The notes beneath the pieces were generated by a model, which worked only from the letters and a program-made list of their open reading frames with translations, was not told the origin of the DNA and searched no databases. From contig NZ_CP033334.1 of assembly GCF_013170705.1 (NCBI RefSeq), positions 1,426,001 through 1,490,000 on the forward strand: DNA of 64,000 nucleotides, read 5' to 3'. A program made the position numbers and the translations under genes. The stretch is from Mesorhizobium loti. GTDB taxonomy: Bacteria; Pseudomonadota; Alphaproteobacteria; Rhizobiales; Rhizobiaceae. Each line of letters begins with the position of its first letter. Position 1 is the first letter of the stretch. Of this stretch, positions 37,098-45,142 are shown piece by piece.

Positions 37098-37464
37098 AGC
37101 GTTTCTCCGTTGCTGCAGCCCATTATACGTCCCTGCGAATCAATAACGCTCAACGATCGGTTGCGCCAGATGCTAAGTGAGGTATATATCGCCGGAGGGC
37201 CGATCCTCCCGATAAGGTGATGAAATCATTGCCCCTTGCCGGGCTGGAAACAAGATTTTCCGCGTGCACCCGCGCCGAATAGCTCGCATAACTGGTATGT
37301 TGCAGTGCTACAGTTCCATCATGTTACGCTGGGCGTTCTTGTGTGCGGTGCACAACAAGGATTTTCTAAGGATTGGTAACATATAATCACACAATGTGAT
37401 CATGGCGGACCTCCCAATTGTGGCATGAGACGCCGGCAAAGAACCGTCAGGGAATCTAACCAGC
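37098..37464. other. 367-bp AT-rich intergenic region before glmM
   Basis: Separates the divergent Cys-repeat gene and glmM, so both promoters should lie here. It is clearly less GC-rich than its surroundings, especially 37290-37400, and carries the palindrome listed at 37386. No coding frame or structured RNA was recognised. Confidence 0.5.
37386..37400. promoter_or_regulatory. Palindrome upstream of glmM
   Basis: ATCACA-CAA-TGTGAT, a perfect 6-3-6 inverted repeat, 65 bases before the glmM start. It has the form of a binding site for a dimeric regulator; which one is not known. Confidence 0.4.
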
Positions 37465-38817
37465 ATGGCAGGGAATTACTTCGGCACGGACGGCATTCGC
37501 GGACGCGCCAACAAGTTTCCGATGACCGCCGAAATCGCCATGCGTGTCGGCATGGCTGCCGGCCTTTCTTTCCAGCGCGGCAGCCACCGCCATCGTGTCG
37601 TTCTCGGCAAGGACACCAGGCTTTCCGGCTACATGATCGAGAATGCCATGGTGGCCGGTCTTTGCGCCGCCGGCATGGATGTGTTCCTGCTCGGCCCGAT
37701 TCCCACGCCGGCTGTCGCGATGCTGGTTCGTTCGCTGCGCGCCGATATCGGTGTCATGATCTCGGCATCGCACAACCCCTACTACGACAACGGCATCAAG
37801 CTGTTCGGACCAGACGGCTACAAGCTCTCCGACGAGATCGAAGAGCGCATCGAGAGCATGCTCGACAAGGATATCGAACTCTCACTCGCCGATTCCGACG
37901 GGCTTGGCCGGGCCAAGCGCGTCGACGGCGTGCATGACCGCTACATTGAATTCGCCAAGCGCACCTTGCCGCGCTCGATGTCGCTTTCGGGTCTGCGGAT
38001 CGTCGTCGATTGCGCCAACGGCGCGGCCTACAAGGTGGCGCCCGAGGCGCTGTGGGAGCTTGGCGCCGAAGTCGTGGCCATCAACGTCGAGCCCAACGGC
38101 TTCAACATCAACAAGGAATGCGGCTCGACCCATCCGGCCGGCCTGCAGAAGAAGGTGCATGAAGTGCGCGCTGATATCGGCATCGCGCTCGATGGCGATG
38201 CCGACCGTGTCGTCATCGTCGACGAGAATGGCGCGATCGTCGATGGCGACCAGATCATGGCGCTGATCGCCGAGTCCTGGCACCAGAGCGGACGGCTTGC
38301 CGGCGGCGGCGTCGTGTCGACGGTGATGTCCAATCTCGGTCTCGAACGCTTCCTCGGCGACATGAAGTTGCAACTCCACCGCACCAAGGTCGGTGACCGC
38401 TACGTCGTTGAACATATGCGCGCCCATGGGCTCAATGTCGGCGGCGAGCAGTCGGGCCACATCGTGCTGTCGGATTTCTCGACCACCGGCGATGGCCTCG
38501 TGTCGGCGCTGCAGGTGCTGGCCTGCATCAAGCGGCAAGGCCGCCCGGTCAGCGAGTTGTCGAAGAAGTTCGAGCCGGTGCCGCAACTTCTGAAGAACGT
38601 TCGCATCGCCGGCGGCAAGCCGCTCGAGGAAGCTCCGGTCAAGGCCGCGATCGAGGATGCGCGCAACCGTCTCGGTAAGGCCGGCCGGCTGGTCATCCGT
38701 CCTTCCGGCACCGAGCCGCTGATCCGGGTCATGGCCGAGGGCGACGATCCGCAACTGGTCGAGGCCGTCGTCAACGACATCGTCGAAGTCATATCGGAAA
38801 CCCGCAGCGCCGCCTGA
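37465..38817 (+). CDS. glmM: Phosphoglucosamine mutase GlmM
   Basis: A 450-residue enzyme that interconverts glucosamine-6-phosphate and glucosamine-1-phosphate for peptidoglycan and lipopolysaccharide precursors. The active serine is Ser102 in MISASHNP, identical in position to the E. coli enzyme. The metal loop DGDADRV, the sugar-binding GGEQSGHIV and the phosphate-binding [15 protein letters not shown] are all present. Start [13 protein letters not shown] is the conserved N-terminus. A terminator follows. Confidence 0.97.
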   Translation: MAGNYFGTDGIRGRANKFPMTAEIAMRVGMAAGLSFQRGSHRHRVVLGKDTRLSGYMIENAMVAGLCAAGMDVFLLGPIPTPAVAMLVRSLRADIGVMISASHNPYYDNGIKLFGPDGYKLSDEIEERIESMLDKDIELSLADSDGLGRAKRVDGVHDRYIEFAKRTLPRSMSLSGLRIVVDCANGAAYKVAPEALWELGAEVVAINVEPNGFNINKECGSTHPAGLQKKVHEVRADIGIALDGDADRVVIVDENGAIVDGDQIMALIAESWHQSGRLAGGGVVSTVMSNLGLERFLGDMKLQLHRTKVGDRYVVEHMRAHGLNVGGEQSGHIVLSDFSTTGDGLVSALQVLACIKRQGRPVSELSKKFEPVPQLLKNVRIAGGKPLEEAPVKAAIEDARNRLGKAGRLVIRPSGTEPLIRVMAEGDDPQLVEAVVNDIVEVISETRSAA

Positions 38818-38862
38818 TTTCCGCCGCCCCCAGGGCGTCATAGCCGCCTCTGCCGCATACAG

Positions 38863-38887
38863 GCCCGCCTTCCGGCGGGCTTTCTTG
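38863..38887 (+). terminator. Terminator after glmM
   Basis: GCCCGCC-TTCC-GGCGGGC followed by TTTCTTG, 46 bases after the glmM stop codon. Confidence 0.85.
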
Positions 38888-38969
38888 TTGGCCGGAGAGC
38901 CGGTCTCCGGTTGTCGAAACTAGCTTCTGAATCCCTTGGATTTTAGCGATTCGTGGTTAATCGACAGGG

Positions 38970-38985
38970 TTAAACGCGTTTTAAC
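38970..38985. promoter_or_regulatory. CtrA box upstream of the first outer-membrane barrel gene
   Basis: TTAA-N7-TTAAC, a perfect match to the CtrA consensus, about 80 bases before the start codon. A further TTAA lies nine bases upstream of it. Confidence 0.65.
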
Positions 38986-39066
38986 TTTTGCAATTCATTA
39001 TCCACGCCTGAAAGCCAATCTCATTCGGACGCGATCGCGTTACGAGGGTTCCTAGGGGTGACAAGC

Positions 39067-39924
39067 ATGTTCAATACAGCAAGAAAGGCCCTGTTCGCGT
39101 TGCTGTTCGCGGGCCTTGCCTGGCCAGTGTTCGCAGCCGACCTGCCAGAGCCGCAGGTCGAAGAAGCGCCGCCGCCCGTCTACGAGCAGCCGGTCGACGT
39201 CGGCGGCTGGTATATCCGCGGCGATATCGACTATCACAAGTCGAATCTGTCCGGCATCGACTATATGACCTATACCGTCGACCCCTGTAATTGTACGGTG
39301 ACGCCGGGCAGCAAGAGCTTCGACTATGGCAAGCTCAAGGGCGGCTTCTCGCTCGGCGCCGGCGTAGGCTACAAGATCAACGATCACTTCCGCACCGATT
39401 TGACCGCCGACTACTGGTTCAAGTCGAATTTCAGCGGTCAGACAACGGGCACGGCTGGCGGTTCGCCAGTCTTGGTCTCGTCGGCTGAGTCGTCGAAAAT
39501 GAGTGCCCTTTTGCTGCTTGCCAACGCCTATGTCGACATCGGTACCTGGCACGGCATCACGCCCTATGTAGGCGCTGGCATCGGCGGCGCGCGTGTCAAG
39601 TGGGATACTGTCTATGACCCGACCCCGGGCGCTACCGAGCGCAATACCGGTGCATCCAACTGGCGTTTCGCCTACGCCTTGATGGCCGGCGCGTCCTACT
39701 GCCTGACCGACAAGGTCATCCTCGATGCCGGCTATCGCTTCTCCCATATCCAGGGTGGCCGCATGTTCGAGTGGGATGTGACCAGCTCCGGCCCGGGCTT
39801 CGACCGCGGCATCAACACCCACGAGGTGCGCGGTGGCCTGCGCTATCAGTTCGGCGGCAACAATGGGTGCGCGGCACCGGTGGTGGCCTACCAGCCCGAA
39901 CCCGAGCCGATCTACACCAAGTAA
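39067..39924 (+). CDS. Outer-membrane beta-barrel protein (porin-like, first of tandem pair)
   Basis: A 285-residue protein with a signal peptide cut at VFA|AD (about residue 23), a Pro/Glu-rich linker and an eight-stranded barrel of the Omp25/Omp31/RopB type: repeated GGWYIRGDI, KGGFSLGAGVGYKI, TPYVGAGIGGARV, LDAGYRFSHI, HEVRGGLRYQF. After the usual terminal aromatic strand (LRYQF) it carries an extra ~21-residue tail ending QPEPEPIYTK, so the normal C-terminal BAM signal is internal. A CNC motif sits in a predicted surface loop. A GTG nine bases upstream could also be the start. Paralogue of the gene at 40169. Confidence 0.88.
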   Translation: MFNTARKALFALLFAGLAWPVFAADLPEPQVEEAPPPVYEQPVDVGGWYIRGDIDYHKSNLSGIDYMTYTVDPCNCTVTPGSKSFDYGKLKGGFSLGAGVGYKINDHFRTDLTADYWFKSNFSGQTTGTAGGSPVLVSSAESSKMSALLLLANAYVDIGTWHGITPYVGAGIGGARVKWDTVYDPTPGATERNTGASNWRFAYALMAGASYCLTDKVILDAGYRFSHIQGGRMFEWDVTSSGPGFDRGINTHEVRGGLRYQFGGNNGCAAPVVAYQPEPEPIYTK

Positions 39925-39951
39925 GAAATCCACTGCTTCGAATATACGTGG

Positions 39952-39979
39952 AACCGCCCGGCCTGGCCGGGCGGTTTTC
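39952..39979 (+). terminator. Terminator after the first barrel gene
   Basis: AACCGCCCGG and CCGGGCGGTT stem with a short loop, followed by TTTTCG. It makes the two barrel genes separate transcripts. Confidence 0.85.
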
Positions 39980-40035
39980 GTTTGAGCTGCCGCCAATGAA
40001 GTGCCCAGGCAGGCAAAGACAATTTAGGACGTCAT

Positions 40036-40063
40036 GCATTAGCGATAATGAATTCGCTAATGC
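40036..40063. promoter_or_regulatory. Large inverted repeat upstream of the second barrel gene
   Basis: GCATTAGCGA-N8-TCGCTAATGC, a perfect 10-bp inverted repeat in an AT-rich context, ending 10 bases before the CtrA box. No T-run follows, so an operator is more likely than a terminator. Confidence 0.55.
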
Positions 40064-40073
40064 TCTGTTAGCC

Positions 40074-40089
40074 TTAACCGCGACTTAAC
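40074..40089. promoter_or_regulatory. CtrA box upstream of the second barrel gene
   Basis: TTAA-N7-TTAAC, a perfect CtrA consensus, 80 bases before the start; another GGTTAAC lies a few bases downstream in inverted orientation. Its distance to the start codon is the same as for the first barrel gene. Confidence 0.65.
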
Positions 40090-40168
40090 CACTATGGTTA
40101 ACAATGGTCCTTGAAACGATGGCTGCCGCTTTGATTGCAAGCGCCGCCAAATCCGGGAGTCGGGGACC

Positions 40169-40948
40169 ATGACACTCACATCGCGTATTGTGCTGACGCT
40201 TGCCGGATTCGGGCTTTTGCCGCTGACGCCAGCATTGGCCGCCGACTATGATCCGCCGATCTATGTCGACCAAGCGCCCGACTACGTGCCGGTCGAGGTC
40301 GGCTCGGGTTGGTATCTGCGCGGCGACGTCTCGTACCTGGCGCAGAAGAGCTTCGAGAATGGGGATTTCACCTTCCCGTCGGCGATCAACAACGAGAACT
40401 TCAGCGAGAGCGAAGACGCATATTTTGCGAGCGTCGGCTTCGGATATCATTTCAACGATTACCTCCGCGCCGATGTCAACTTCGGCTATTTGCCAGGTAA
40501 CAAGGCCAGCTTCGGCTATGACGATACCACGACCGCACCGGCTGGAACGTCGATCGCGGGATCGGGAAACCTGAAGAACTATGCGTTCTCAGGCATACTC
40601 AATGGCTATGTCGACCTTGGCACCTATGTCGGAATCACACCGTATGTCGGCGCGGGTGTCGGTGTAGTTAGGAGCAAGCGCAGCGTCTCGGCGAGCTACA
40701 CCGACGAGGCTGACCCCACCAACGATTTCACCCTTAATGATAGCAAGACCCAGTATTCCCTCGCCTATACGCTGAATGCGGGCCTTGCCTACCAGGTGAC
40801 GAAGAACGTTTCCGTCGATCTGGGCTATCAGTATTTTTCCGCCCCGAGCGCGGAGTACGTGACGGCCGAAAGCCTGACCTCCTTTCCGGTCAAGAAGGGG
40901 ATCAGCAATCACCAGGTCAAGGTCGGGCTGCGCTACGATCTCTGGTAG
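40169..40948 (+). CDS. Outer-membrane beta-barrel protein (second of tandem pair)
   Basis: A 259-residue protein with a signal peptide cut near ALA|AD (residue ~24) and an eight-stranded barrel related to the gene at 39067: GSGWYLRGDVSYLAQK, FASVGFGYHFNDYLRADVNF, NGYVDLGTYVGITPYVGAGV, and a last strand VGLRYDLW that ends in an aromatic residue, the standard BAM recognition signal. The pair may be alternative major surface proteins. The start MTLTSRIVL follows GGGGACC. Confidence 0.88.
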   Translation: MTLTSRIVLTLAGFGLLPLTPALAADYDPPIYVDQAPDYVPVEVGSGWYLRGDVSYLAQKSFENGDFTFPSAINNENFSESEDAYFASVGFGYHFNDYLRADVNFGYLPGNKASFGYDDTTTAPAGTSIAGSGNLKNYAFSGILNGYVDLGTYVGITPYVGAGVGVVRSKRSVSASYTDEADPTNDFTLNDSKTQYSLAYTLNAGLAYQVTKNVSVDLGYQYFSAPSAEYVTAESLTSFPVKKGISNHQVKVGLRYDLW

Positions 40949-41063
40949 GCCTGCGGCAAACCACGACCTCGGCGGCGGATCCCTGCGGTCCGCCGTTTGC
41001 GTTTGAAATCACGCAATCCTGATTGCTGATCGCCGGTATCCCGGCAGCGACAAAAACTTTCCT

Positions 41064-41091
41064 CTTGACGCCCGAAGCCTGAACGCATATC
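41064..41091 (+). promoter_or_regulatory. Predicted sigma-70 promoter of serC-serA
   Basis: A perfect CTTGAC -35 box with CATATC 16 bases further. Transcription would start near 41098, which coincides with the first base of the serC leader structure. Confidence 0.6.
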
Positions 41092-41098
41092 GCCGTCC

Positions 41099-41149
41099 GT
41101 GGGCCACCCCTCCCCAACGAGGGGCCACTATCTGGAAGGATAGACCACG
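41099..41149 (+). ncRNA. serC leader RNA (cis-regulatory)
   Basis: Two hairpins fill the space between the promoter and serC: GTGG(GCCA)CCCCTC-CCCAAC-GAGGGGCCAC (41099-41128) and CTATC-TGGAAG-GATAG (41128-41143), the second of which hides the GGAAGG ribosome-binding site. This matches the description of the alphaproteobacterial 'serC' motif, whose last stem overlaps the serC ribosome site. The ligand or sensor is not known. Confidence 0.75.
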
Positions 41150-42325
41150 ATGACGACGCATACGAAGCCCGGACTCCGTCCGGCAAACCCCAATTTCTCC
41201 TCAGGTCCCTGCGCAAAACGTCCCGGCTGGTCGGTCGAGGCGCTCAAAAATGCCGCGCTCGGCCGTTCCCATCGCGCCAAGATCGGCAAGACCAAGCTCG
41301 AACAGGCGATCGAGCTGACGCGCGAAATCCTCCAGGTCCCGGCGGACTACCGCATCGGCATCGTGCCGGCGTCGGACACCGGTGCAGTCGAGATGGCGCT
41401 GTGGTCGCTGCTCGGCGAGCGCGGCGTCGACATGGTCGCCTGGGAAAGCTTTGGTTCCGGCTGGGTCACCGACGTGGTCAAGCAGTTGAAGCTGCCCGAC
41501 GTGCGCAAGCTCGAGGCCGGCTATGGCGAATTGCCGGATCTCACCAAGATCGACTTTGACCGCGACGTGGTCTTCACCTGGAACGGCACGACGTCTGGCG
41601 TGCGCGTGCCGAACGGCGATTTCATTCCCGCCGACCGCAAGGGCCTGACTATTTGCGACGCGACTTCGGCCGCCTTCGCGCAAAGGCTCGATTTCGAAAA
41701 ACTCGATGTCGTCACCTTCTCCTGGCAGAAGGTGCTGGGCGGCGAGGGTGCGCATGGCATGCTGATCCTGTCGCCGCGTGCCGTTGCGCGGCTGGAGAAC
41801 TACAAGCCCACATGGCCGCTGCCGAAAATCTTCCGCCTGACCTCGGGCGGCAAGCTGATCGAAGGCATCTTCAAGGGCGAGACCATCAACACGCCGTCGA
41901 TGTTGTGTGTCGAGGACTATCTCGACGCACTCCTTTGGGCGAAGTCGATCGGCGGCCTCGATGCGCTGGTCGCAAGGGCGGATGCCAATGCCGCCGTGCT
42001 CGATGGCTTTGTCGGCAAATCCTCCTGGCTGGGCCATCTTGCCGTCTTGCCGGCGACGCGGTCGAATACTTCGATCTGCCTGTCCTTCACAGATCCGGAT
42101 ATCGCGGCGCTCGACGCCGACGGACAGGCGGCTTTCGCCAAGGGTCTTGTGTCGGCGCTCGACAAGGAAGGGGTCGCCTACGACATCGGCTCCTACCGCG
42201 ACGCGCCTCCCGGCCTGCGCATCTGGTGTGGCGCGACCGTCGAGACCTCCGATCTCGAAGCGCTGCTGCCCTGGCTCGACTGGGCCTTCGCGGCACAGAA
42301 GGCGTCGCTGAAAGCGGCTGCCTGA
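41150..42325 (+). CDS. serC: Phosphoserine aminotransferase
   Basis: A 391-residue PLP enzyme that makes 3-phosphoserine from 3-phosphohydroxypyruvate and glutamate (step 2 of serine synthesis; also used for pyridoxine). The PLP lysine is Lys194 in [35 protein letters not shown] and [13 protein letters not shown] belong to the SerC subgroup of alphaproteobacteria. It is followed 64 bases later by serA in one operon under the leader RNA. Confidence 0.95.
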   Translation: MTTHTKPGLRPANPNFSSGPCAKRPGWSVEALKNAALGRSHRAKIGKTKLEQAIELTREILQVPADYRIGIVPASDTGAVEMALWSLLGERGVDMVAWESFGSGWVTDVVKQLKLPDVRKLEAGYGELPDLTKIDFDRDVVFTWNGTTSGVRVPNGDFIPADRKGLTICDATSAAFAQRLDFEKLDVVTFSWQKVLGGEGAHGMLILSPRAVARLENYKPTWPLPKIFRLTSGGKLIEGIFKGETINTPSMLCVEDYLDALLWAKSIGGLDALVARADANAAVLDGFVGKSSWLGHLAVLPATRSNTSICLSFTDPDIAALDADGQAAFAKGLVSALDKEGVAYDIGSYRDAPPGLRIWCGATVETSDLEALLPWLDWAFAAQKASLKAAA

Positions 42326-42389
42326 GATTTCAGTGGCGGCCCGCGGGCCGCCCATTCCCGGATCAATCCCATTTTTCAAGGAGGTCGCC

Positions 42390-43991
42390 ATGGCGCCCCG
42401 TGTTCTCGTCTCCGACAAACTCTCTCCCACCGCCGTACAAATCTTCAAGGATCGCGGTGTCGAGGTCGACTATCTGCCCGATCTCGGCAAGGACAAGGAA
42501 AAGTTGCTCGAGGTGATCAGCCAGTATGACGGCCTCGCCATCCGCTCGGCGACCAAGGTCACCGAAAAGCTGATCAACGCCGCCACCAGGCTCAAGGTCA
42601 TCGGACGCGCCGGCATCGGCGTCGACAATGTCGATATCCCGGCGGCGAGCCGCAAGGGTATCATCGTGATGAACACGCCCTTCGGCAATTCGATCACGAC
42701 GGCCGAGCACGCCGTGGCGATGATCTTCGCGCTCGCCCGCCAGATCCCGGAAGCCAACGCCTCGACCCATGCCGGCAAGTGGGAGAAGAACCGTTTCATG
42801 GGCGTCGAGATCACCGGCAAGACGCTGGGCGTCATCGGCTGCGGCAACATCGGTTCGATCGTCGCCACGCGTGGCGTCGGCCTGAAGATGCATGTCGTTG
42901 CCTTCGATCCGTTCCTGTCGGACAAGCGCGCCGAGGAGCTCGGCGTCGACAAGGTGGAGCTCGACGAGCTCTTCGCCCGCGCGGACTTCATCACGTTGCA
43001 CACGCCGCTGACCGACAAGACGCGCAACATCATCGATGCCGGGGCAATCGCCAAGATGAAGAACGGCGTGCGCATCATCAATTGCGCCCGCGGCGGACTG
43101 GTCGTCGAGGCCGATCTGATCGCGGCTCTGAAGAGCGGCAAGGTGGCGGGCGCCGGCATCGACGTGTTCGAGGTCGAACCGGCCGAGCAGAACCCTCTGT
43201 TCGGCATGGAAAACGTGGTGGCCACGCCGCATCTCGGCGCCTCCACGGCGGAAGCGCAGGAGAACGTCGCGCTGCAGGTCGCCGAACAGATGTCGGACTA
43301 CCTGATCAAGGGCGCCGTCTCCAATGCCATCAACATGCCGTCGATCACGGCGGAAGAAGCGCCGCGGCTGAAGCCGTTCGTCAAGCTCGCCGAAGTGCTC
43401 GGCGCCTTTGTCGGCCAGGTCACCGAGGATCCGATCAAGGAGGTCGAGATCCTGTTCGACGGCTCGACCGCGACGATGAACACGCGCGCGCTGATCAGTG
43501 CCGCCCTTGCCGGGCTGATCCGGCCGCAGGTCGCCGACGTCAACATGGTTTCGGCGCCGATCATGGTGAAGGAGCGCGGCATCATCGTCGCCGAGGTCAA
43601 GCGTGACAAGTCGGGCGTATTCGACGGCTACATCAAGCTCACCGTCAAGACCGAGCACATGACGCGTTCGATCGCCGGCACCTGCTTCTCCGACGGCAAG
43701 CCGCGCTTCATCCAGATCAAGGGCATCAACCTCGACGCCGAGGTTGGCCAGCACATGCTCTACACGACCAATGCCGACGCGCCCGGCATCATCGGCCTGC
43801 TTGGCACGGTGTGCGGCGAGAATGGCGTCAACATCGCGAACTTCCAGCTTGGCCGTAACCGGCCGGGCGGCGACGCCATCGCGCTGCTCTATCTCGATGC
43901 GCCGTTCCCGGAAAAGGTGCTGGAGCAGGTGCGGGCGCACACGTCGATCGACTCGGCCAAGCGGCTGCAGTTCGACGTGGGCGGGGTCTAG
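42390..43991 (+). CDS. serA: D-3-phosphoglycerate dehydrogenase
   Basis: A 533-residue long-form SerA, the first step of serine synthesis. The NAD-binding motif GCGNIG is at residues 150-155, catalytic residues are in INCARGGLVVEADL and TPHLGASTAEAQ, residues ~320-450 form the intervening domain, and the C-terminal ~75 residues are an ACT domain (MLYTTNADAPGIIGLLGTVC) for serine feedback. The start follows a perfect AAGGAGG site. Confidence 0.96.
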   Translation: MAPRVLVSDKLSPTAVQIFKDRGVEVDYLPDLGKDKEKLLEVISQYDGLAIRSATKVTEKLINAATRLKVIGRAGIGVDNVDIPAASRKGIIVMNTPFGNSITTAEHAVAMIFALARQIPEANASTHAGKWEKNRFMGVEITGKTLGVIGCGNIGSIVATRGVGLKMHVVAFDPFLSDKRAEELGVDKVELDELFARADFITLHTPLTDKTRNIIDAGAIAKMKNGVRIINCARGGLVVEADLIAALKSGKVAGAGIDVFEVEPAEQNPLFGMENVVATPHLGASTAEAQENVALQVAEQMSDYLIKGAVSNAINMPSITAEEAPRLKPFVKLAEVLGAFVGQVTEDPIKEVEILFDGSTATMNTRALISAALAGLIRPQVADVNMVSAPIMVKERGIIVAEVKRDKSGVFDGYIKLTVKTEHMTRSIAGTCFSDGKPRFIQIKGINLDAEVGQHMLYTTNADAPGIIGLLGTVCGENGVNIANFQLGRNRPGGDAIALLYLDAPFPEKVLEQVRAHTSIDSAKRLQFDVGGV

Positions 43992-44027
43992 ACCTGGTAT
44001 CCTCATAACCGGCAAGCGTATCCTCCT

Positions 44028-44075
44028 GAAACGCGGCCCGCGTGCTTTGGCAAGCACGTGGGCCGTTTCAGTTTT
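44028..44075 (+). terminator. Terminator after serA
   Basis: A long stem, GAAACG.GGCCCGCGTGCTT with AAGCACGTGGGCC.CGTTTC-type complement and a 4-base loop, followed by TTTT. Confidence 0.85.
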
Positions 44076-44386
44076 GGCAGCTCGTGCCACCTCGAGGCGA
44101 ACGTTGGCTTGCCTGTTTCCTGGCAATTTCGGCGTTCGTGCAGCTATGTTTAACCTCCGGCGAGCAGCGGAGCCAGTCCAAGGATCACCTTTCATCTCCC
44201 GGTAAATTAGGAAGCCCGACAAGCAGAAAGCCTGGCTCACTCTAACGATTTTGTGATCTGCTTGACGATCCCGCTTTCTTTCCTCACTTTGTCATCTATC
44301 GACTCGCGTGAATTAAACTTTACTAGTTTCATCATGATTTGTGCGCCCTTTTTAGAGGTGCGCCCGTTGTTGTCGAGGTGTCGACG
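44076..44386. other. 311-bp AT-rich intergenic region before the dehydrogenase operon
   Basis: Holds the promoter of the three-gene dehydrogenase operon. A CTTGAC -35-like box is at 44261-44266, but without a convincing -10. Two direct copies of GTGCGCCC (44341 and 44358) lie 17 bases apart, close to the start codon. No coding frame was recognised. Confidence 0.4.
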
Positions 44387-45139
44387 ATGGACCATCACAA
44401 TACTGTCCGACTGAACCGACGTCTTTTCCTGTCTTCAGTCGCGATGTTTACCGTGACGGCTACCTCGGCCGGCCTTGCCCGCTCGTTCTCGGGGTCCTTG
44501 CCTTGGGCGCCCATGTCGGCCAATCCGCCGATGCGGGTCGTCCCTGGCGGCTGGCAATTCTTCTCGCCGCAGGAGGCGGCCCTGGTCGAGGCTATCGTCG
44601 ATCGTCTCGTTCCCGCCGACGATCTCAGCGTGGGCGGCAAGGAGGCCGGCTGCGCCGTCTATATCGACAGTCAGTTGACGGGCGCGTTCGGAACTTCAAG
44701 CCGGCTCTACACGCAAGGGCCGTTCCTGCCGGGATTGCCCACGCAGGGATATCAGGACGAGGCCAATCCCGCCCAGCGTTACCGCGCCGGGCTCGCGGCC
44801 ATAGACGCTTTCCTGAAGCAGCGGGACGGCAAGACATTTATCCAGCTTCAGCCGGCCGAGCAGGATGCATTCCTGACCGACATGGAGGCTGGAAAGGTCG
44901 AATTGCCTGATGGCGTCAAGGCCGCCGGCTTCTTCGGACTTCTGTTGCAGAACACCATGGAAGGGTTCTTTGCCGATCCGGTCTATGGCGGCAACAAGGA
45001 CATGGTGTCGTGGCGCATGCTCGGCTTTCCCGGCGCGCGCTATGATTATCGGGATCATGTCAGCAAGCACAATCAGCCTTATCCCAGGCCGCCCGTGTCC
45101 ATCGAGGGCAGCCCGGAATGGCGTGTAAAAAGGAGCTGA
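44387..45139 (+). CDS. Gluconate 2-dehydrogenase subunit 3-like small subunit (Tat substrate)
   Basis: A 250-residue protein whose N-terminus, RLNRRLFLSS followed by a hydrophobic stretch, is a twin-arginine signal. The mature part contains the subunit-3 fold (FFSPQEAALVEAIVDRLVPAD, MEGFFADPVYGGNKDMVSWR, GFPGARYDY). In this dehydrogenase type the small subunit brings the folded FAD subunit across the membrane. It starts a three-gene operon; the large subunit begins four bases after its stop. Confidence 0.9.
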   Translation: MDHHNTVRLNRRLFLSSVAMFTVTATSAGLARSFSGSLPWAPMSANPPMRVVPGGWQFFSPQEAALVEAIVDRLVPADDLSVGGKEAGCAVYIDSQLTGAFGTSSRLYTQGPFLPGLPTQGYQDEANPAQRYRAGLAAIDAFLKQRDGKTFIQLQPAEQDAFLTDMEAGKVELPDGVKAAGFFGLLLQNTMEGFFADPVYGGNKDMVSWRMLGFPGARYDYRDHVSKHNQPYPRPPVSIEGSPEWRVKRS

Positions 45140-45142
45140 CCC

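Noticed and set aside
36072..37220. A 382-codon plus-strand frame opposite the Cys-repeat gene
   Set aside because: Its repeats are the complement of the Cys-repeat units; the minus-strand frame has a signal peptide, a terminator and a paralogue.
42363..44240. A 625-codon minus-strand frame opposite serA
   Set aside because: It is the antisense of a perfectly conserved serA and has no recognisable domain.
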